A DNA stretch of 64,000 bases from Allodiplogaster sudhausi (lineage: Eukaryota > Nematoda > Chromadorea > Rhabditida > Diplogasteridae), in NCBI GenBank assembly GCA_945643635.1, contig CALZFC010000042.1, positions 67,501 to 131,500 on the forward strand, given 5' to 3'. The notes below the pieces were generated by a model. It worked only from the letters and a program-made list of their open reading frames with translations. It did no database searches and was not told the DNA's origin. The position numbers and the translations under genes are program-made. Numbering within the stretch: the stretch's first letter is position 1; every line of letters begins with the position of its first letter. Shown here in pieces: positions 13,149 through 24,242 of the stretch.

Positions 13149-13648
13149 CCAGGTCACACATACATATGTATCTCTAACTAGTCAACCGAATTTCAATCAC
13201 CACTAATACAATATTGTTCAGTTGCCACTTACACAATCTGTTATTTGAAATGTATTTAATTATTTTCAACGTATTTTTTCAACCGATACTTTCCAGGAAA
13301 AAAACTTTGTGCTCCACAAAGCACAATCGCACGGGGAATTTTCACTAAGTTTTTCGACTGCTGTTTTGTATTATCCTAGCCTTTGTGCAGTTACCGTGTA
13401 CGATTTGTCTCTCATCCTAGCGTTCTATTTATCGTTTAATAAGGTAACAAAACATTGCTGAACGTCAGCATAAACAAAGGACGAAAAACAGAATAAATGC
13501 ATACGAATAAGTTAAAAGAACGAATAAATACATGCGAGATCTCAACACACTTTAGACAGTGTGGCGTTTGATTGCACGTTTATGCTATTCCGGTCAGTGT
13601 AGTGTAGTAAACAAAAACCGGTAAAAGAGATTTCAAGAAGGAACCAAG

Positions 13649-14647
13649 TTATCTCCAGCTCTGAGTGATAAGTTCAAGACTCTCGTCCACCGTTCGCACT
13701 CCGCTATCGTAGTCGAGAATGCAGACGATGATCTTGAGGCGATTGTAGTCGATGAAGCTGGGCGCAAAGGATTCCTTCAGCGCACTGAGACTCGTGATTC
13801 CTGAAACAAAAACTAGCTTCTTTCACTGTCTACCCTTTTTTCAAGTGCTTCCTTATTACAGAAAGGGATTCACCGAACATTCTGCAAGAAAACGTTCCGA
13901 ACCCAAAATAATTCCCCCTCGCTTAAGCTGTGAGACTGGTCATAGAAAACCGCTGCGGGAAAATAGAATGAGAAAATAAGCAAGTGTCAAGGTGATGCCC
14001 AGAGTGCTCTTACCCCCTATTCACCTCAGTTCTCAATCAATCTTACTCACCTCCTTCAAGCTTATTGACAGCACATTCAACGGCCCTTCGAAGTGCAAGG
14101 GAGATGCCGAGTACCTCGAGGTACAAGGGGAGGCCATGGAGAACGGCAGTCGACAGGTGCACCGCCACGGTCGACTCGGCCAAGTCGCGCGCCCTCGCAA
14201 TTTGGCACTCAAATTTACAGATATTCAAAAACTGTATTTCACAGAAATTTACTACGTCACTTAATATGCAACTGAGAGAATGGAGAAATTTAAAAAAACG
14301 GAACATATGTAACATGTTTAGTAACATCATGCAACTTCAAAAGTTTCAAAAATTAAGAAACAAAAGAAAAAATTTGAAGGTAGAAGAAGAGAAGGTGTAC
14401 TTTTGAACCAAAGTATGCGAGAAGAAAGAAATGATGAATTACCAAACTGAGTCGGTTTTCGAGATGCCGCGAGAACGAAGCGAATGCACTGTAGTACAGC
14501 TGCTGGGTCGAGAGCAGAAGTTTGTAAGGCAACTAAAAGGGAACAAAAGTCATTCAAATACATTTACTTTAATGCCCAAAATCAGGGAGGAAAAAAGGTT
14601 CTTCTTCCTTTCTTCAAATTGTCGTTTTACAAACACAATATAGAGAT

Positions 14648-14690
<43 letters not shown>

Positions 14691-17600
14691 AAGGGAGAGA
14701 GAGAGCGAGAGAGAAAGGAAAAGAGAGAAAGAGAGATAGAAAAGGAGAGAGAGAAAGGGAGAGAGAGAGAGAGAGAAAGGGAGAGAGAGAGAGAAAGAGA
14801 GAAGAGAGAGAGAGAGAAGATAGCTATGATGTGACCTCTTCGAGCTGGCAGCCACTCGTCGCAATATATCCCATCTCCTCCGCACTCTTCTACTTGGCAG
14901 GTGTCGACACCGTCGGGGCGCGTCGTTTACTGCAAGAGCAACAGAAAAAAATGAGTGATATAAATTGTCTTCTTTTATGAGCGTTCAACTTTATTTCGTC
15001 ATAACGACAGCATCACTTCATCTTTGTGATTATGCAAATGTAGTGCAATGTAAGAAAACATTCGCACTGGTGGATTAAAAGAATTCCTCTGAGAGAAATA
15101 GAAGATTAAAATTAATATTAACTAATGGAAGAATTTGTTTTAACGACACATATAGCAGTAATGATTGTCTTACCGCCGACGAAAGCGACGATAGCGGTTG
15201 GAGGCCGGCGCGGAGTGAGAGGTAGACGGACCGGCTGCGTCCATTTGCTGCGCATTCTGAACGTGACTAGCCTCTCCCTTTCCAATATTCTTTTCTTTCT
15301 TTTAAAAGGTAAGAACGTAAATGCAAACAATTACTAAGAAACTAATAAAGATAAATTAATTATATGCAAGCAACGTGCTCATAAATAATTAGGTAACTGA
15401 TATTGAGGGTGCGATTGCAGTTATCACAGCAGCCATTTCGTGTTTCAGGGCGGAAGTGCTTATCACCAAAGTGGGAGAGCAGAAGCCTTAAAAGCGGTTG
15501 GCGAGAACGAATAGGAGAGAGAACAGCAAGAGCAGCGAGAGAGAGAGAGAGAGAGAGAGAGACTAACTGTCTCCGGCAGAATTCAGTTGTGATGTACTTC
15601 TCGACGTGCTTGGCTGCCTCGAATGCGTGACTTCTCATCGGATCCTTCAGCTCGCTCTGCATCAGGCGGACTCTGCAAACGGGTTTCTTTCCACGCTTCA
15701 AAAATTCATATAGATGTTTAAGCAGATAAAATTAAAGTGGCATATAATTTGTGAATTTCTTTCTTATATTCAGTCGCAACATGATATAAATACTAAAGAA
15801 ACGGCCGGGCGTACTCTCTCTCTCTCTCTCTCTCAACCCTTCTCTCAAACTGACCTATTTTCAATTACTTCAGAAGCATTGTAAAAGAGAATGCTTCTGC
15901 TCTCTTGACCGTCTCGGCCGGCACGACCCATCTCTTGGTAGAGAGTTTCCATATTGGTTGGTGCTAAAAGAAGAAGAAGGAAATGAGAGTACGAAAATTC
16001 AAGAGAGCGAACGAGCGAGAGAGAGAGAGAAAGAGAGAGAGAGACAGAGAGAGAGAGAGAAAAAAAGAGACATAGAGAGACAGACAGATAGAAAGAGTGA
16101 CTTACCTCCAGCATGGATGACCAGCCTGACGTCTCCCTTGTCCATGCCCACTTCTACGGATGACACGATGCAAGAAGCTCTGCCGGCCTTGAAATCAGCC
16201 TGCGCCTTCTTGCGAGCTTCTTCACCCAATTCATCGTGGATGAGAGCGGCATCGACACTGCGACCTTGAAATAGTTCTGTTGTTATCATAACTGATATCT
16301 TTCGATACGGTAATCAGGTAGTCATCCAATATCTACACAAGAAAACGCCACCATTTGGGCTGTTATTTTAAATGTAGAAATATTCTTGTAATCACTGCAA
16401 GCCAGTACCTTGAATATTGAGTTGCATTTTAAGACCGCCCGGAAAAAAATTAGTGAAAAAAGCAAATGTAAGTTTAATGTTTTCTTAATTCTTGGAAGTG
16501 TGAAACTCGACTTTATTCAAATAAGGGTAAGACGCCTGGCCAGATCACCAGGCGATGAACTCGTTTGGTATTACGGTGGAAGTGCATTCGAAAAGCTAAG
16601 TGTCAGACAGGAGGAATGTTTTTTCCGATTCTTTTTTTTTATATTAGGTACAAAAGCAAACAATTGGCCAACCTATCAGAAAATTGTGCAACTCTTGCGC
16701 GAGTGTCCCTGTCCTGGTGAAGATGAGTGTTGGCGCGCCAATGTGGCCGCCATCCTCCTTCAGCATACTCAACACGTCGCAGACAAGGGATTCAGACGAT
16801 GTGCGTACTTCGAGGAAGATGTTCGGTCTGGAGAGAAAAGGAAGACGGTCAGAAGTGGAAATAAATTATCAAGAGCTAATTAGGATTTACAAAGTTGTAC
16901 TTAATTTTAAATAATAATAAAAGAAAGAGAGGAATATGAGAATTGAGGACAGGCATCAAAGGGATATAAAAAAACCTGTCCAAAGCCGTGCAAACGAGGA
17001 CTGGCGTGCGCAAATGGAGAGCACAGACAATGTCATCTGCGACTACTTCTGTTGCAGTCGCCGTCACGGCCAGCACTGCGGCCTGAACGGACAAGGATAT
17101 TACTGTACTCTCAATAATTACGGTAATGCCCTGAGCAGAAAAGGATATTACAGTACCATGGAAGTACTGTAAGGAGAATAACTCTCAAAGTACTGCAATG
17201 TCCTCAAATTATTTCTCATACCGGTTTGCAGAAAAACAGTCTGTGACTTCAAGAAGCTCTCACAAAAACGGTGTGAATAAAGAAATCGTCAATGAAATAT
17301 TTGAGCTTTGAAAGGTAAAGTAACACTAATAAATACTGCACATAACAAGTAAATCAGAGGAAAGCAGTCAGAAACCTTCGGAAAGAGCATGCGCAGTTTG
17401 CCAAGCATACTGTAGCAGCTTCGGAAGTCATGGCTCCATTTGGAGACGCAGTGTGCATCGTTCACTGCGATCAGGGAGACTCCTAAAGAAGAAAATATAT
17501 TCTATAATGGCATAACTATATAGTGGATCCGTAAACAAGCTAAAAATTTAATGCGGAATTAGGAATTTTCTGTTTATCATTTTTTTTTACAGTTTTATTT

Positions 17601-17880
17601 TTGCAGAATTCAGAGCGAGAATTCGCCTAAAAATTTTTGATGTTTATAGTAGAAATCAAACAGTTTACCATATAATTGAATAGAAAACCATAGAATGGAT
17701 AGCAAGAGAAGAAGAACTGACGATGACTGAGAGAGTGCAGAAGATGGTAGGTGGCGGGAGCGTACTCGGCAGTCAAGTAGAGCAGGCAGATCGCGCCGCT
17801 CTGGCAACCTTGCAGAATCCGCTCGCGTTCTCCCCGCGATGTCTCCTTGTTCAGCGTGGCCGCCCATCGATTATTTTTTT
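13649..17880 (-). CDS. WRN-like RecQ helicase, 5'-truncated and motif-degenerate
   Basis: RecQ DNA helicases unwind DNA in repair and replication. Exons (minus, approximate) are 17880-17722, 17482-17376, 17082-16976, 16827-16673, 16264-16106, 15963-15853, 15672-15568, 15486-15398 and 15256-15174, then less certain pieces near 14925-14835, 14530-14432, 14212-14051 and 13801-13649. Most junctions through the core keep phase. Visible motifs are LLYLTAEY (motif Ic), VNDAHCVSKWSHDFR (motif II), AVTATAT (motif III), HAGG after DKGDVRLVI (motif V), EMGRAGRDGQ (motif VI) and the zinc-binding CRRQLLLSHFGD...CCDNC. The tail has a WRN-type helix-turn-helix (ARARDLAESTVAVHLSTAV) and ends in SWR-stop. No exon for motif 0 or the Walker A motif exists before the plus-strand feature at 18082, and the frame upstream of 17880 is closed by TGA. 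Motif II reads NDAH instead of DEAH. It is either a pseudogene or an ATPase-dead paralogue. Confidence 0.8.
14643..14822. repeat. GA microsatellite inside the RecQ locus
   Basis: GA-rich dinucleotide tract with GGGA and GAAA interruptions on the plus strand, CT in the sense of the helicase gene. It lies between the piece at about 14835-14925 and the exon near 14530. Similar shorter tracts sit at 15536-15562 and about 16015-16090, each just upstream of a splice acceptor of this gene. Confidence 0.85.
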
Positions 17881-18081
17881 CAAGTGATCACATAATTTTC
17901 CAGGTACATCAATAGAATTAAGCAGTTGTCTCAATTTTGGCATCACTTACACGCTTCGTGATACGGAGTCTGCGATGAAATGTATTGCAAGCTGCTCGTA
18001 GACAGAATTGAATTTCATCAGAAGGTTGTCCATCCATATATAAATGTGAATAAATTGGTATTCCTGATTGCAGTTGCCAAT

Positions 18082-18615
18082 TATGCCTGGGAATCTCAGC
18101 CTGAACGAAGCTCAGCTCAAGGCTCTTCAGGGTGATGTGGACACTGCATACGAAGCATCTATTGAGATGCTTGATCAAATGGATAGTCTTCTCAGTCAGC
18201 AAGAGAAAGGTTTGCACAATTAATGTAACGCCTCACTTTTGCCTGTTACTAGGTTTTTCTCCTTTGTGGGCTTCTTTTCTTCTATTTGTTGGCATTTTGT
18301 TATGATCTTTACGGAGTATTTTTATTCTATTGAATGTTGGAGGATGTTTTCCGTCGCACGGAGAAGTTCTTCGAGGAAGGAAGCAATTTCTGAGCGGGAA
18401 AGAGTTGCGAGCAAGCCGTGTAACGAAGTAAGACTGAAGAACAAGTCCGCTTCTCGGTCGGGACCATTGGCATGGCGTACTACAATAGACTCGTCAGGTT
18501 CAACATTAACTCTCGTCTCGATACTCCCCATATTACTCCCCCTCTCTGCAGATCAGTGCACAAGGCTGGCTTTCTCTCCCTGCCCGACTCTCTTACAGGA
18601 TATGTGGTTTATATG
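18082..18615 (+). CDS. Unrecognised short gene or relic
   Basis: The first exon starts with ATG at 18082, nine bases after a TTGCAG acceptor. It reads MPGNLSLNEAQLKALQGDVD then TAYEASIEMLDQMDSLLSQQ and ends at AAAG/GTTTGC, a convincing acidic helical N-terminus. A downstream stretch, about 18341-18615, continues in one frame (EDVFRRTEKFFEEGSNF ... GMAYYNRLVRFNINSRLDTP) but has two in-frame stops, TGA near 18391 and TAA near 18421. The minus strand of 18322-18531 also holds an intact ATG ORF of 69 residues that reads plausibly. The first exon is likely real; the rest is unresolved. The start abuts the truncated 5' side of the RecQ gene. Confidence 0.35.
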
Positions 18616-18829
18616 AATGTGTTTTTAATTTTACCTGTTTAATCATGCTGAATATTTTTTTTCTTTTCTTCTTCTTTATTAACGTTAACTTTGTTTTGCA
18701 GTTGTAACACAGAGGGAACAGAAAAAGATTTATTAATCATAACCAGGTTTAATTAGCTCATAATATTTAATTTATTAACTAATCATAATTAGTATCTTAC
18801 AAGGCTTTCTTTCTTGTTGTCTTCCCTTC

Positions 18830-21300
18830 TTAATTAACGAAACTGTCATAGAGAATGTTTGTCCTTGCGTTATCAGAAAGCATCGCGTGCCACCTGCTTG
18901 CCTTGTTCCTGATGCACGCATACTGTCTTCCCTTCTTCTTCTCCCACTGATGAATTGCCTCGCTTGGCTGGTCGTTAAAGAATCCCCACGAGTTGTAGGC
19001 TCTTATGGTTGATGGGACATGTGCGAGGAGAGCGTGGAACTTGGGAAACCGCAATTTGTGAGGGAATGCTTCTGCTGCTAGAGCCTCCAGCTTCCTCACC
19101 GCCTCGAACATCTCTTCCTTTTGTTGCTCTGTTAGATCCCGCGATGTGGAGAGGTGGCTTATTGTTCGCATGGTATCAATGATTGCAATCTTGGCAGTAA
19201 GGTTTCTCTCCTCGGGGTACATTGACCATAATGCCTTTGCCGCATCTGGGTTCTTGAGCAGAGCTTGCACATGGTTTCCCGTCACACATTGGCCCCATGT
19301 GCGGAAGTCAATGCCATATCCCCGGAAGGCAGCATCTAGTTCCAGCTGCTTAGGGCCCATCTCTCCGTCTGCTAGCTTTGCAGCTTCCTCTCTTCCTCTC
19401 TCAGTTCCCTCTCGCACTTCTCTGCGCACTCCTTCACCTTGCGCAAGTCTTCATTCACATAGTCCAGCTTCTTCTGTTCACTGTCTTGACCATTGACGCA
19501 TTTGCGACAATCGTATTCTTCGTCCGCGTAGTCAAGGACGGCAAGGTCATCTCTCACGAAGATGCATTCGCATGCTACATAATACCACTGCTTGCAGGTG
19601 TTGCACTCCACAAATTTGTGGAGTGATGTCTCAGCACTGAGTTGCGCGTGTGCCTTGTGATGTGAGAAGCAATACTCACCCGCTCCTTTACATTCATCCG
19701 TAGCCTTGCGAGGAGGCTGAAGCCTTCCATCTCGTTTTGCTTGTAGACATTCAAGCAACACATTCCCGTCTCTTGTTTCTCTCTTCCGCTCTGATATCTT
19801 CGCCTTCAGATCTGCTATTCTCTTCTTGCTTGCACCGACGTCACCTTTCAAAGTCTTCGCGACATTCACCAGCTCCTCATCTTCGTCTCTCAAATCATTT
19901 CTTCCCGTTTTGTCCTTCATGTCTTGTTTCAACGCTGCGTTTCTTAGAGGAAGAATAGCAAGAGAGATGACAATGCCAGTTATGGTATGCATCTGCGGCG
20001 GGATGTAGTGATCGATTGGAATTTCTGGGAAAAGTGGGTACTGTCCCAGGTACACTCCGTTTACCCCGTCTCGTGCCCATTCTGCCCATTCTTCAATCGT
20101 GCGTGCTTCTGCCTCGTCTTCTGGCACACCCATGCGCTTCCCGAGGATTCTCAAACACCAAATACAGTTGTGTTTTGCCATTGGCCCCTTCATCTTCAGG
20201 CAGTGATACATGAACACGTAATCGCCGGTAACACAAAGTTCAACGGGCACATCAACGGCAAGAAGTGGGTCCTTTGGGAGACGAAGCTGGATGCTTTTCA
20301 AGCGGTTGATTTGTGAAATGACATCTGGAATGAGGGTAGAGAGCTCGACAGCGCCATCTTCTCATCTGGGGTACGGTAGAATTCGAGGGAATACCCGCAG
20401 TTCGACAAGCAGCTGCTAGGACCAGTTTAAGCTCTTGCTCTCTTGATGAGATGTCTGGAATCTCAGAGCCAGCGTAGAGACGGGCACGCTTCAGAAGTTC
20501 GTTGATGCGACGTCTCCTCGCTTCTCGCTGCAGGAGAGAGAACGGCAAGGTCCTTTCTCTTCTTTCTTTCGGCACATTCTCTGCCTTCTCCTTCACACGT
20601 CTCTCTCTCCGCGTAAGACATTCTGCCGGGCCTTCGCGGAAAGGGCTAGCTTGCGTCTCAAAGTCTCGATGCGTCCGTTCTTTTGCTCTTGGTCTTTCTT
20701 ATCTCGTTTCAAATTCTCCAGCGATTGACGAAGAGAAACTATTGAATTGTCCTTGTCCGCCAGTTTGATGAGAAGTGATTGCAGCTTCCTTTCACATCTG
20801 TCAAGCTCTCTCGTCGCATCGTCGAATTTTTGCACCATCTCATCTTTCATAAGTTCATGTTCCGTTTGCAATCTTTCGATTTACCTCGCGTGTTCGTCTC
20901 GTGTGATCCTTAGCATCAGTTCGTGTTCAGCCATCATTGTCTCGATTCGATCGTGGAGGCGGGACATCTCTGCTTGGTCTCTTTCTTTCGTCAGTTCGTA
21001 TTCTCTCGACACGGCTGCTAATCTCTCGGCTGCTTCCTCCTCTCTTTTTCGCCATCTCTCGGCTGCTTCCTCATCTCTTTTTCGCCAGCTCTCGTTCAAT
21101 TGCTTCGGTGATGGACGTTCTCCGGGTGCATACATTCTCGGTCGACCTCTGGCTTTCCCTTTAGGTGTCACTGTTATTGGCCATCTTGATGTTCCAGGTG
21201 TCCCATTCTGCATTTCAACGTCTTTTACTGGCGTTTTTTTTCCTGATTCCCAAATTCATTTCCTTCCAATACTTCATCTCTTTCGTCAGATTGCTCCATG
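18830..21300 (-). mobile_element. Decayed mobile-element gene with coiled coil and PHD-like finger
   Basis: One long coding region runs on the minus strand from MEQSDERDEVLEGNEFG at 21300 to ILYDSFVN-stop at 18830, about 820 residues, with no introns seen. It is broken by a frameshift in an A8 run near 21240, an in-frame TAA at about 20880, and frameshifts near 20605, 20365 and 19380. The N-terminal 250 residues are a charged coiled coil. Then come ELSTLIPDVISQINRLKSIQ, CVTGDYVFMYHCLKMKG and a CIWC pair. Next is a Cys/His cluster resembling a PHD finger (FVECNTCKQWYYVACE ... YDCRKC). The C-terminal part contains NDQPSEAIHQWEKKKGRQYA. The layout recalls repetitive transposase-like ORFs of invertebrate genomes. 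I cannot place the superfamily and see no terminal inverted repeats. Confidence 0.6.
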
Positions 21301-21576
21301 CTACAAATAGAGAGGTATTAATCATTTATTAAAACCAGAATACTACAGATTATGCTAGTATAAAAAAATAGTCCGCGTGTAGACAAAATAAATATAAAAA
21401 AACCACAATCATCATAGGGAGAACGGGGGTGAATCGAGGGGGGGGGGGACATGACGCCAGTGGAGAGGGTTGATGGAAGGGCAGAACACACAGATCCTGA
21501 ACAAAGATATCAGCACTCTCATGGAGTCAAAGTTTGGAAGAAAAAAAATGTCTCGATTCATATAACCGCCTTTTTG

Positions 21577-22560
21577 TAAACCTTTAAAGAGGACTGGAAA
21601 GTGAACTGACAGGAAAAACACGACAAGGTTCTTGAAGGCGAGGAAGACGAAGAGGAAGACGAAGGGGAAGAGAGTCAAAGAAGGCAGCAGCGTGGCAATC
21701 AACGATTCTGAAATAAGAAAAGTGTAAAGATGAGTGCAAAGTGTTACTTTCTTCATGATTCCTTTTTTTAAAGTTGCAAACCTTTTTAAGTAGAGTGTTA
21801 AGGGGGAGGAGAGGAGCACGAAGGGGGAGCAGAGTGGAAGGAAGAGAGCAGCGGGAGAGAAGAGAGAAAGAAAGAGAGAGAGCCGCGAGGGAGAGCAGAG
21901 AGAAAGAGAGCAGCGGGGAGAACGGAGAGGAAGAGATCGGAGGGGCCCGCCTTCGAATTGCGATTCTGAAATAAAAATATGCATAAAAGCTGATCCGAAA
22001 GTACGAAAAGTAAGGAAACAGCTTTAAAAAAAGTGCGTTCCCGGAAATTAAAAGCCTGCAAACCTTATAAATATGATGAGGCGAGTAACGGGAGGGCTGC
22101 CTGGCAGCGGATTTGATTCTGAAACAAGAAAGCTTACCAAGTGTTCTAAATTGATCCAAAAGAAAAAAAAGTGTTATTCCTGATCAAAAAGAAGCAACCT
22201 TTCCTGATCCTTAAGTCAAATGAGAAAAATTTTACAAACCTTAAAAAAATTCCATTGTGGAGACGTGTAAAGGCCGGCGCCATGGCCTCTCAGAGAGAGA
22301 GAGTTCATCCGGAAATAAGAAAAGTAAGGTAACTGCTTTAAAGAAAATGTTTTCAGGAAATTAGAAAAAAAAAATGAAGCCTGCAAACCTTTAAAAATTG
22401 AGCATGAGACAGGGGGAGGTGGAGGAGATGAATGATGGGCCGTCCCACCAAAGAAGTCGCTCCGGAAATAAGAAAGCTGTTAACAACTGTTTCTTTTTTA
22501 CTGATTAAAAAAAGAATATTATTAACCTTTTACGCATGAAGAGGACGAAGTTGAAGAGGA
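21577..22560 (-). repeat. Tandem array of about five exon-like modules
   Basis: On the minus strand, repeated blocks start with TTCTTATTTC followed by AG or CGG, contain 55-185 bases of variable sequence, and end in TTTAAAG/GTTTGCA or a close variant. Blocks are at about 21707-21582, 21965-21782, 22118-22064, 22307-22239 and 22455-22395. The flanks are much more alike than the inner parts. The array lies downstream of the RGG/RS gene on the same strand and could be alternative exons, diverged tandem duplicates or a 3' UTR repeat. Confidence 0.45.
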
Positions 22561-22566
22561 AGAAGA

Positions 22567-22601
<35 letters not shown>

Positions 22602-22620
22602 CCACCCGCCAAGATAGGCC

Positions 22621-23281
22621 TTAGGAGAGGTCGAGCAGGTTCCTCGACGCCGAAGCGGACCCTCCGTCTCTCGGAGGAGACGGGGAACGGTGGTCACCGC
22701 GCTTCGACGAGTGACGGGAGTGGGAGTGGGAGTGGCGACGCGACGACTTCTTCGACTTCTTGGGCGGAGAGCGCGAGCGGGTGCGACCTGGGGAGCGCGA
22801 GCGGGTGCGAGATCGCCGTTCGTCCTGGCGCGACTTTCCTGAAATGTAGGGTCAAGGTCACTTTGCCATCTATTTCACAGGCAACTAACCACCGTAGTCG
22901 TCTCCTCCTCCGCCGCGGCCGTGGCTGCTCCCGTAGCCGCCGCCTCCACCACCGCCGTGGCTGCCCCAGTAGCCGCCACCACCGCCGTGGCTGCCCCAGT
23001 AGCCGCCACCTCCGCCACCGCCGTAGCTCCCCCTGAAGCCGCCCCGGAAGTGGAATCCGCGGCCGCGCCCGCGCCCTCGACCGCGACCGCGACCGCCTCG
23101 CCCGCCGCCCATTCCCGCTGCTTCGCGCAACTGGGCCATCGCAAGAATGTTACTACAGAAAAAATAATTTCTTTTGCGAAAATTACTAAGAATTTGTACC
23201 GAGAACCTAGATTTAAAAGTTGAGAGATACTAACAATGCCTCCTCGGCAACGCTCCGCGAGCCGCCTCCAACGCGGTACAT
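22621..23281 (-). CDS. Glycine-rich RGG plus RS-domain protein
   Basis: Three exons, 23281-23235, 23152-22890 and 22838-22621, join in phase to a 175-residue protein. The start is MYRVGGGSRSVAEEA. Residues about 17-105 are RG and GGYWGSH-type glycine repeats (GGRGRGRGRGRGRG, then YWGSHGGGG repeated). The last 70 residues are an Arg-Ser domain (SRTRSRSPGRTRSRSPPKKS) with a His-Ser stretch. RGG and RS regions are typical of RNA-binding and splicing proteins, usually nuclear. No RRM is present, which is unusual for a classical SR protein, so it may be a splicing cofactor or an auxiliary low-complexity protein. The downstream exon-like array could provide alternative 3' exons. Confidence 0.7.
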
Positions 23282-23620
23282 CTATAAAAAAGGAATATTA
23301 TGCCATTAAACACCTGAAATAAACAAAGAGAAAGCAAATAATCACGAAATTAACCCCCACGCGACCCCTTGAAACGCAGCTAAATCTTAACACTACTCTG
23401 CGATGATAGTCAGCCATCGTCTGACACATAAATGCGCGAAATTTTAAATTTTTGATTTTTTGCCGGCTGTGACAAGGGGGCGTGGCCTAGAAAGTCGGCC
23501 CGAGATTCAGTACTAAGGGAGTGGGCGATAATGCATGGGCTGATTCCCCGTGGTCATGTAAAGGATTAAAATTTTTAAAATAACAAAATAATATAGAACC
23601 TGTTAGATACGCACTCAATC

Positions 23621-23745
23621 GGTGCTAGAATGACTCGCTGCAGAACGCTGCGTCTGGCCTCGAAAGCATCGCCGTCGGCTCCTCCTTCAGCGTTCTTCTC
23701 TACGGGCTCATTCAACGCCACGCCACGTTCTTTCGCTATTTTAGT
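23621..23745 (+). pseudogene. Relic of a chemoreceptor first exon
   Basis: The plus strand reads NAASGLESIAVGSSFSVLLY and then GLIQRHATFF. This is clearly parallel to NTASALESIAIGASFSVLLF plus AHIQRSAALH in exon 1 of the chemoreceptor at 27528. A TAG lies in frame just before it, and no following receptor exons are found before the peptide gene at 24243. It is best read as an isolated duplicate exon. Confidence 0.55.
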
Positions 23746-24242
23746 TCAATAAATTATCTCTTCTTTATACATAAACAAGTATGGGTGTCGAAATATGCTT
23801 TTTCTCCTTGGTGTTTACTGAATTTATCTTTACATTTTTAATATCGATCTTTTGATATTGCATGCTACAATAAATGTGAGTATAAAGAAGCACAATAATC
23901 ACTTATGCGCCAACTAAAGTGCTTATGTACGAAGAGTAATGATCAATGTAAAATTTTTAAAAAAATGCTTATTTCGGAGCTTTCTCATTTTTATTCGACA
24001 TCTTTTTTCCTCGAGAAATTTGTTTCATTTCGCTCGAAACACTCGATAGCCGACGGTTGGCTCTTCGCAGCTCTCTCACCCACATGTTCGTCTTCTTGGT
24101 CAAATCAATTTAAATTTCCTTGCCATGAGCCAAATTTGGCTATCGTTTTGGTGTTCAAAGTTTGAATTACAATTGTGTCATATGTACACAGAAAATACTC
24201 GACACTTTTGTTGACCTCGTTTCCTCTCCTCCTTCAGCTGTC

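Noticed and set aside
14484..14834. Plus-strand ORF with ERERERER repeats
   Set aside because: It is a translation of a GA microsatellite. Similar ORFs at 6627-6926, 31024-31260, 35143-35388 and 46327-46590 were dismissed for the same reason.
21412..22159. Minus-strand ORFs of about 190 residues rich in Ser/Leu
   Set aside because: They read through CT-rich exon-like repeats and have no motif or consistent codon pattern. The repeat structure explains them better.
22536..23036. Long plus-strand ORF rich in Lys/Arg and Ser over the RGG/RS gene
   Set aside because: It is the antisense shadow of GC-rich repeats. The minus strand has splice sites in phase and a biologically sensible RGG/RS protein.
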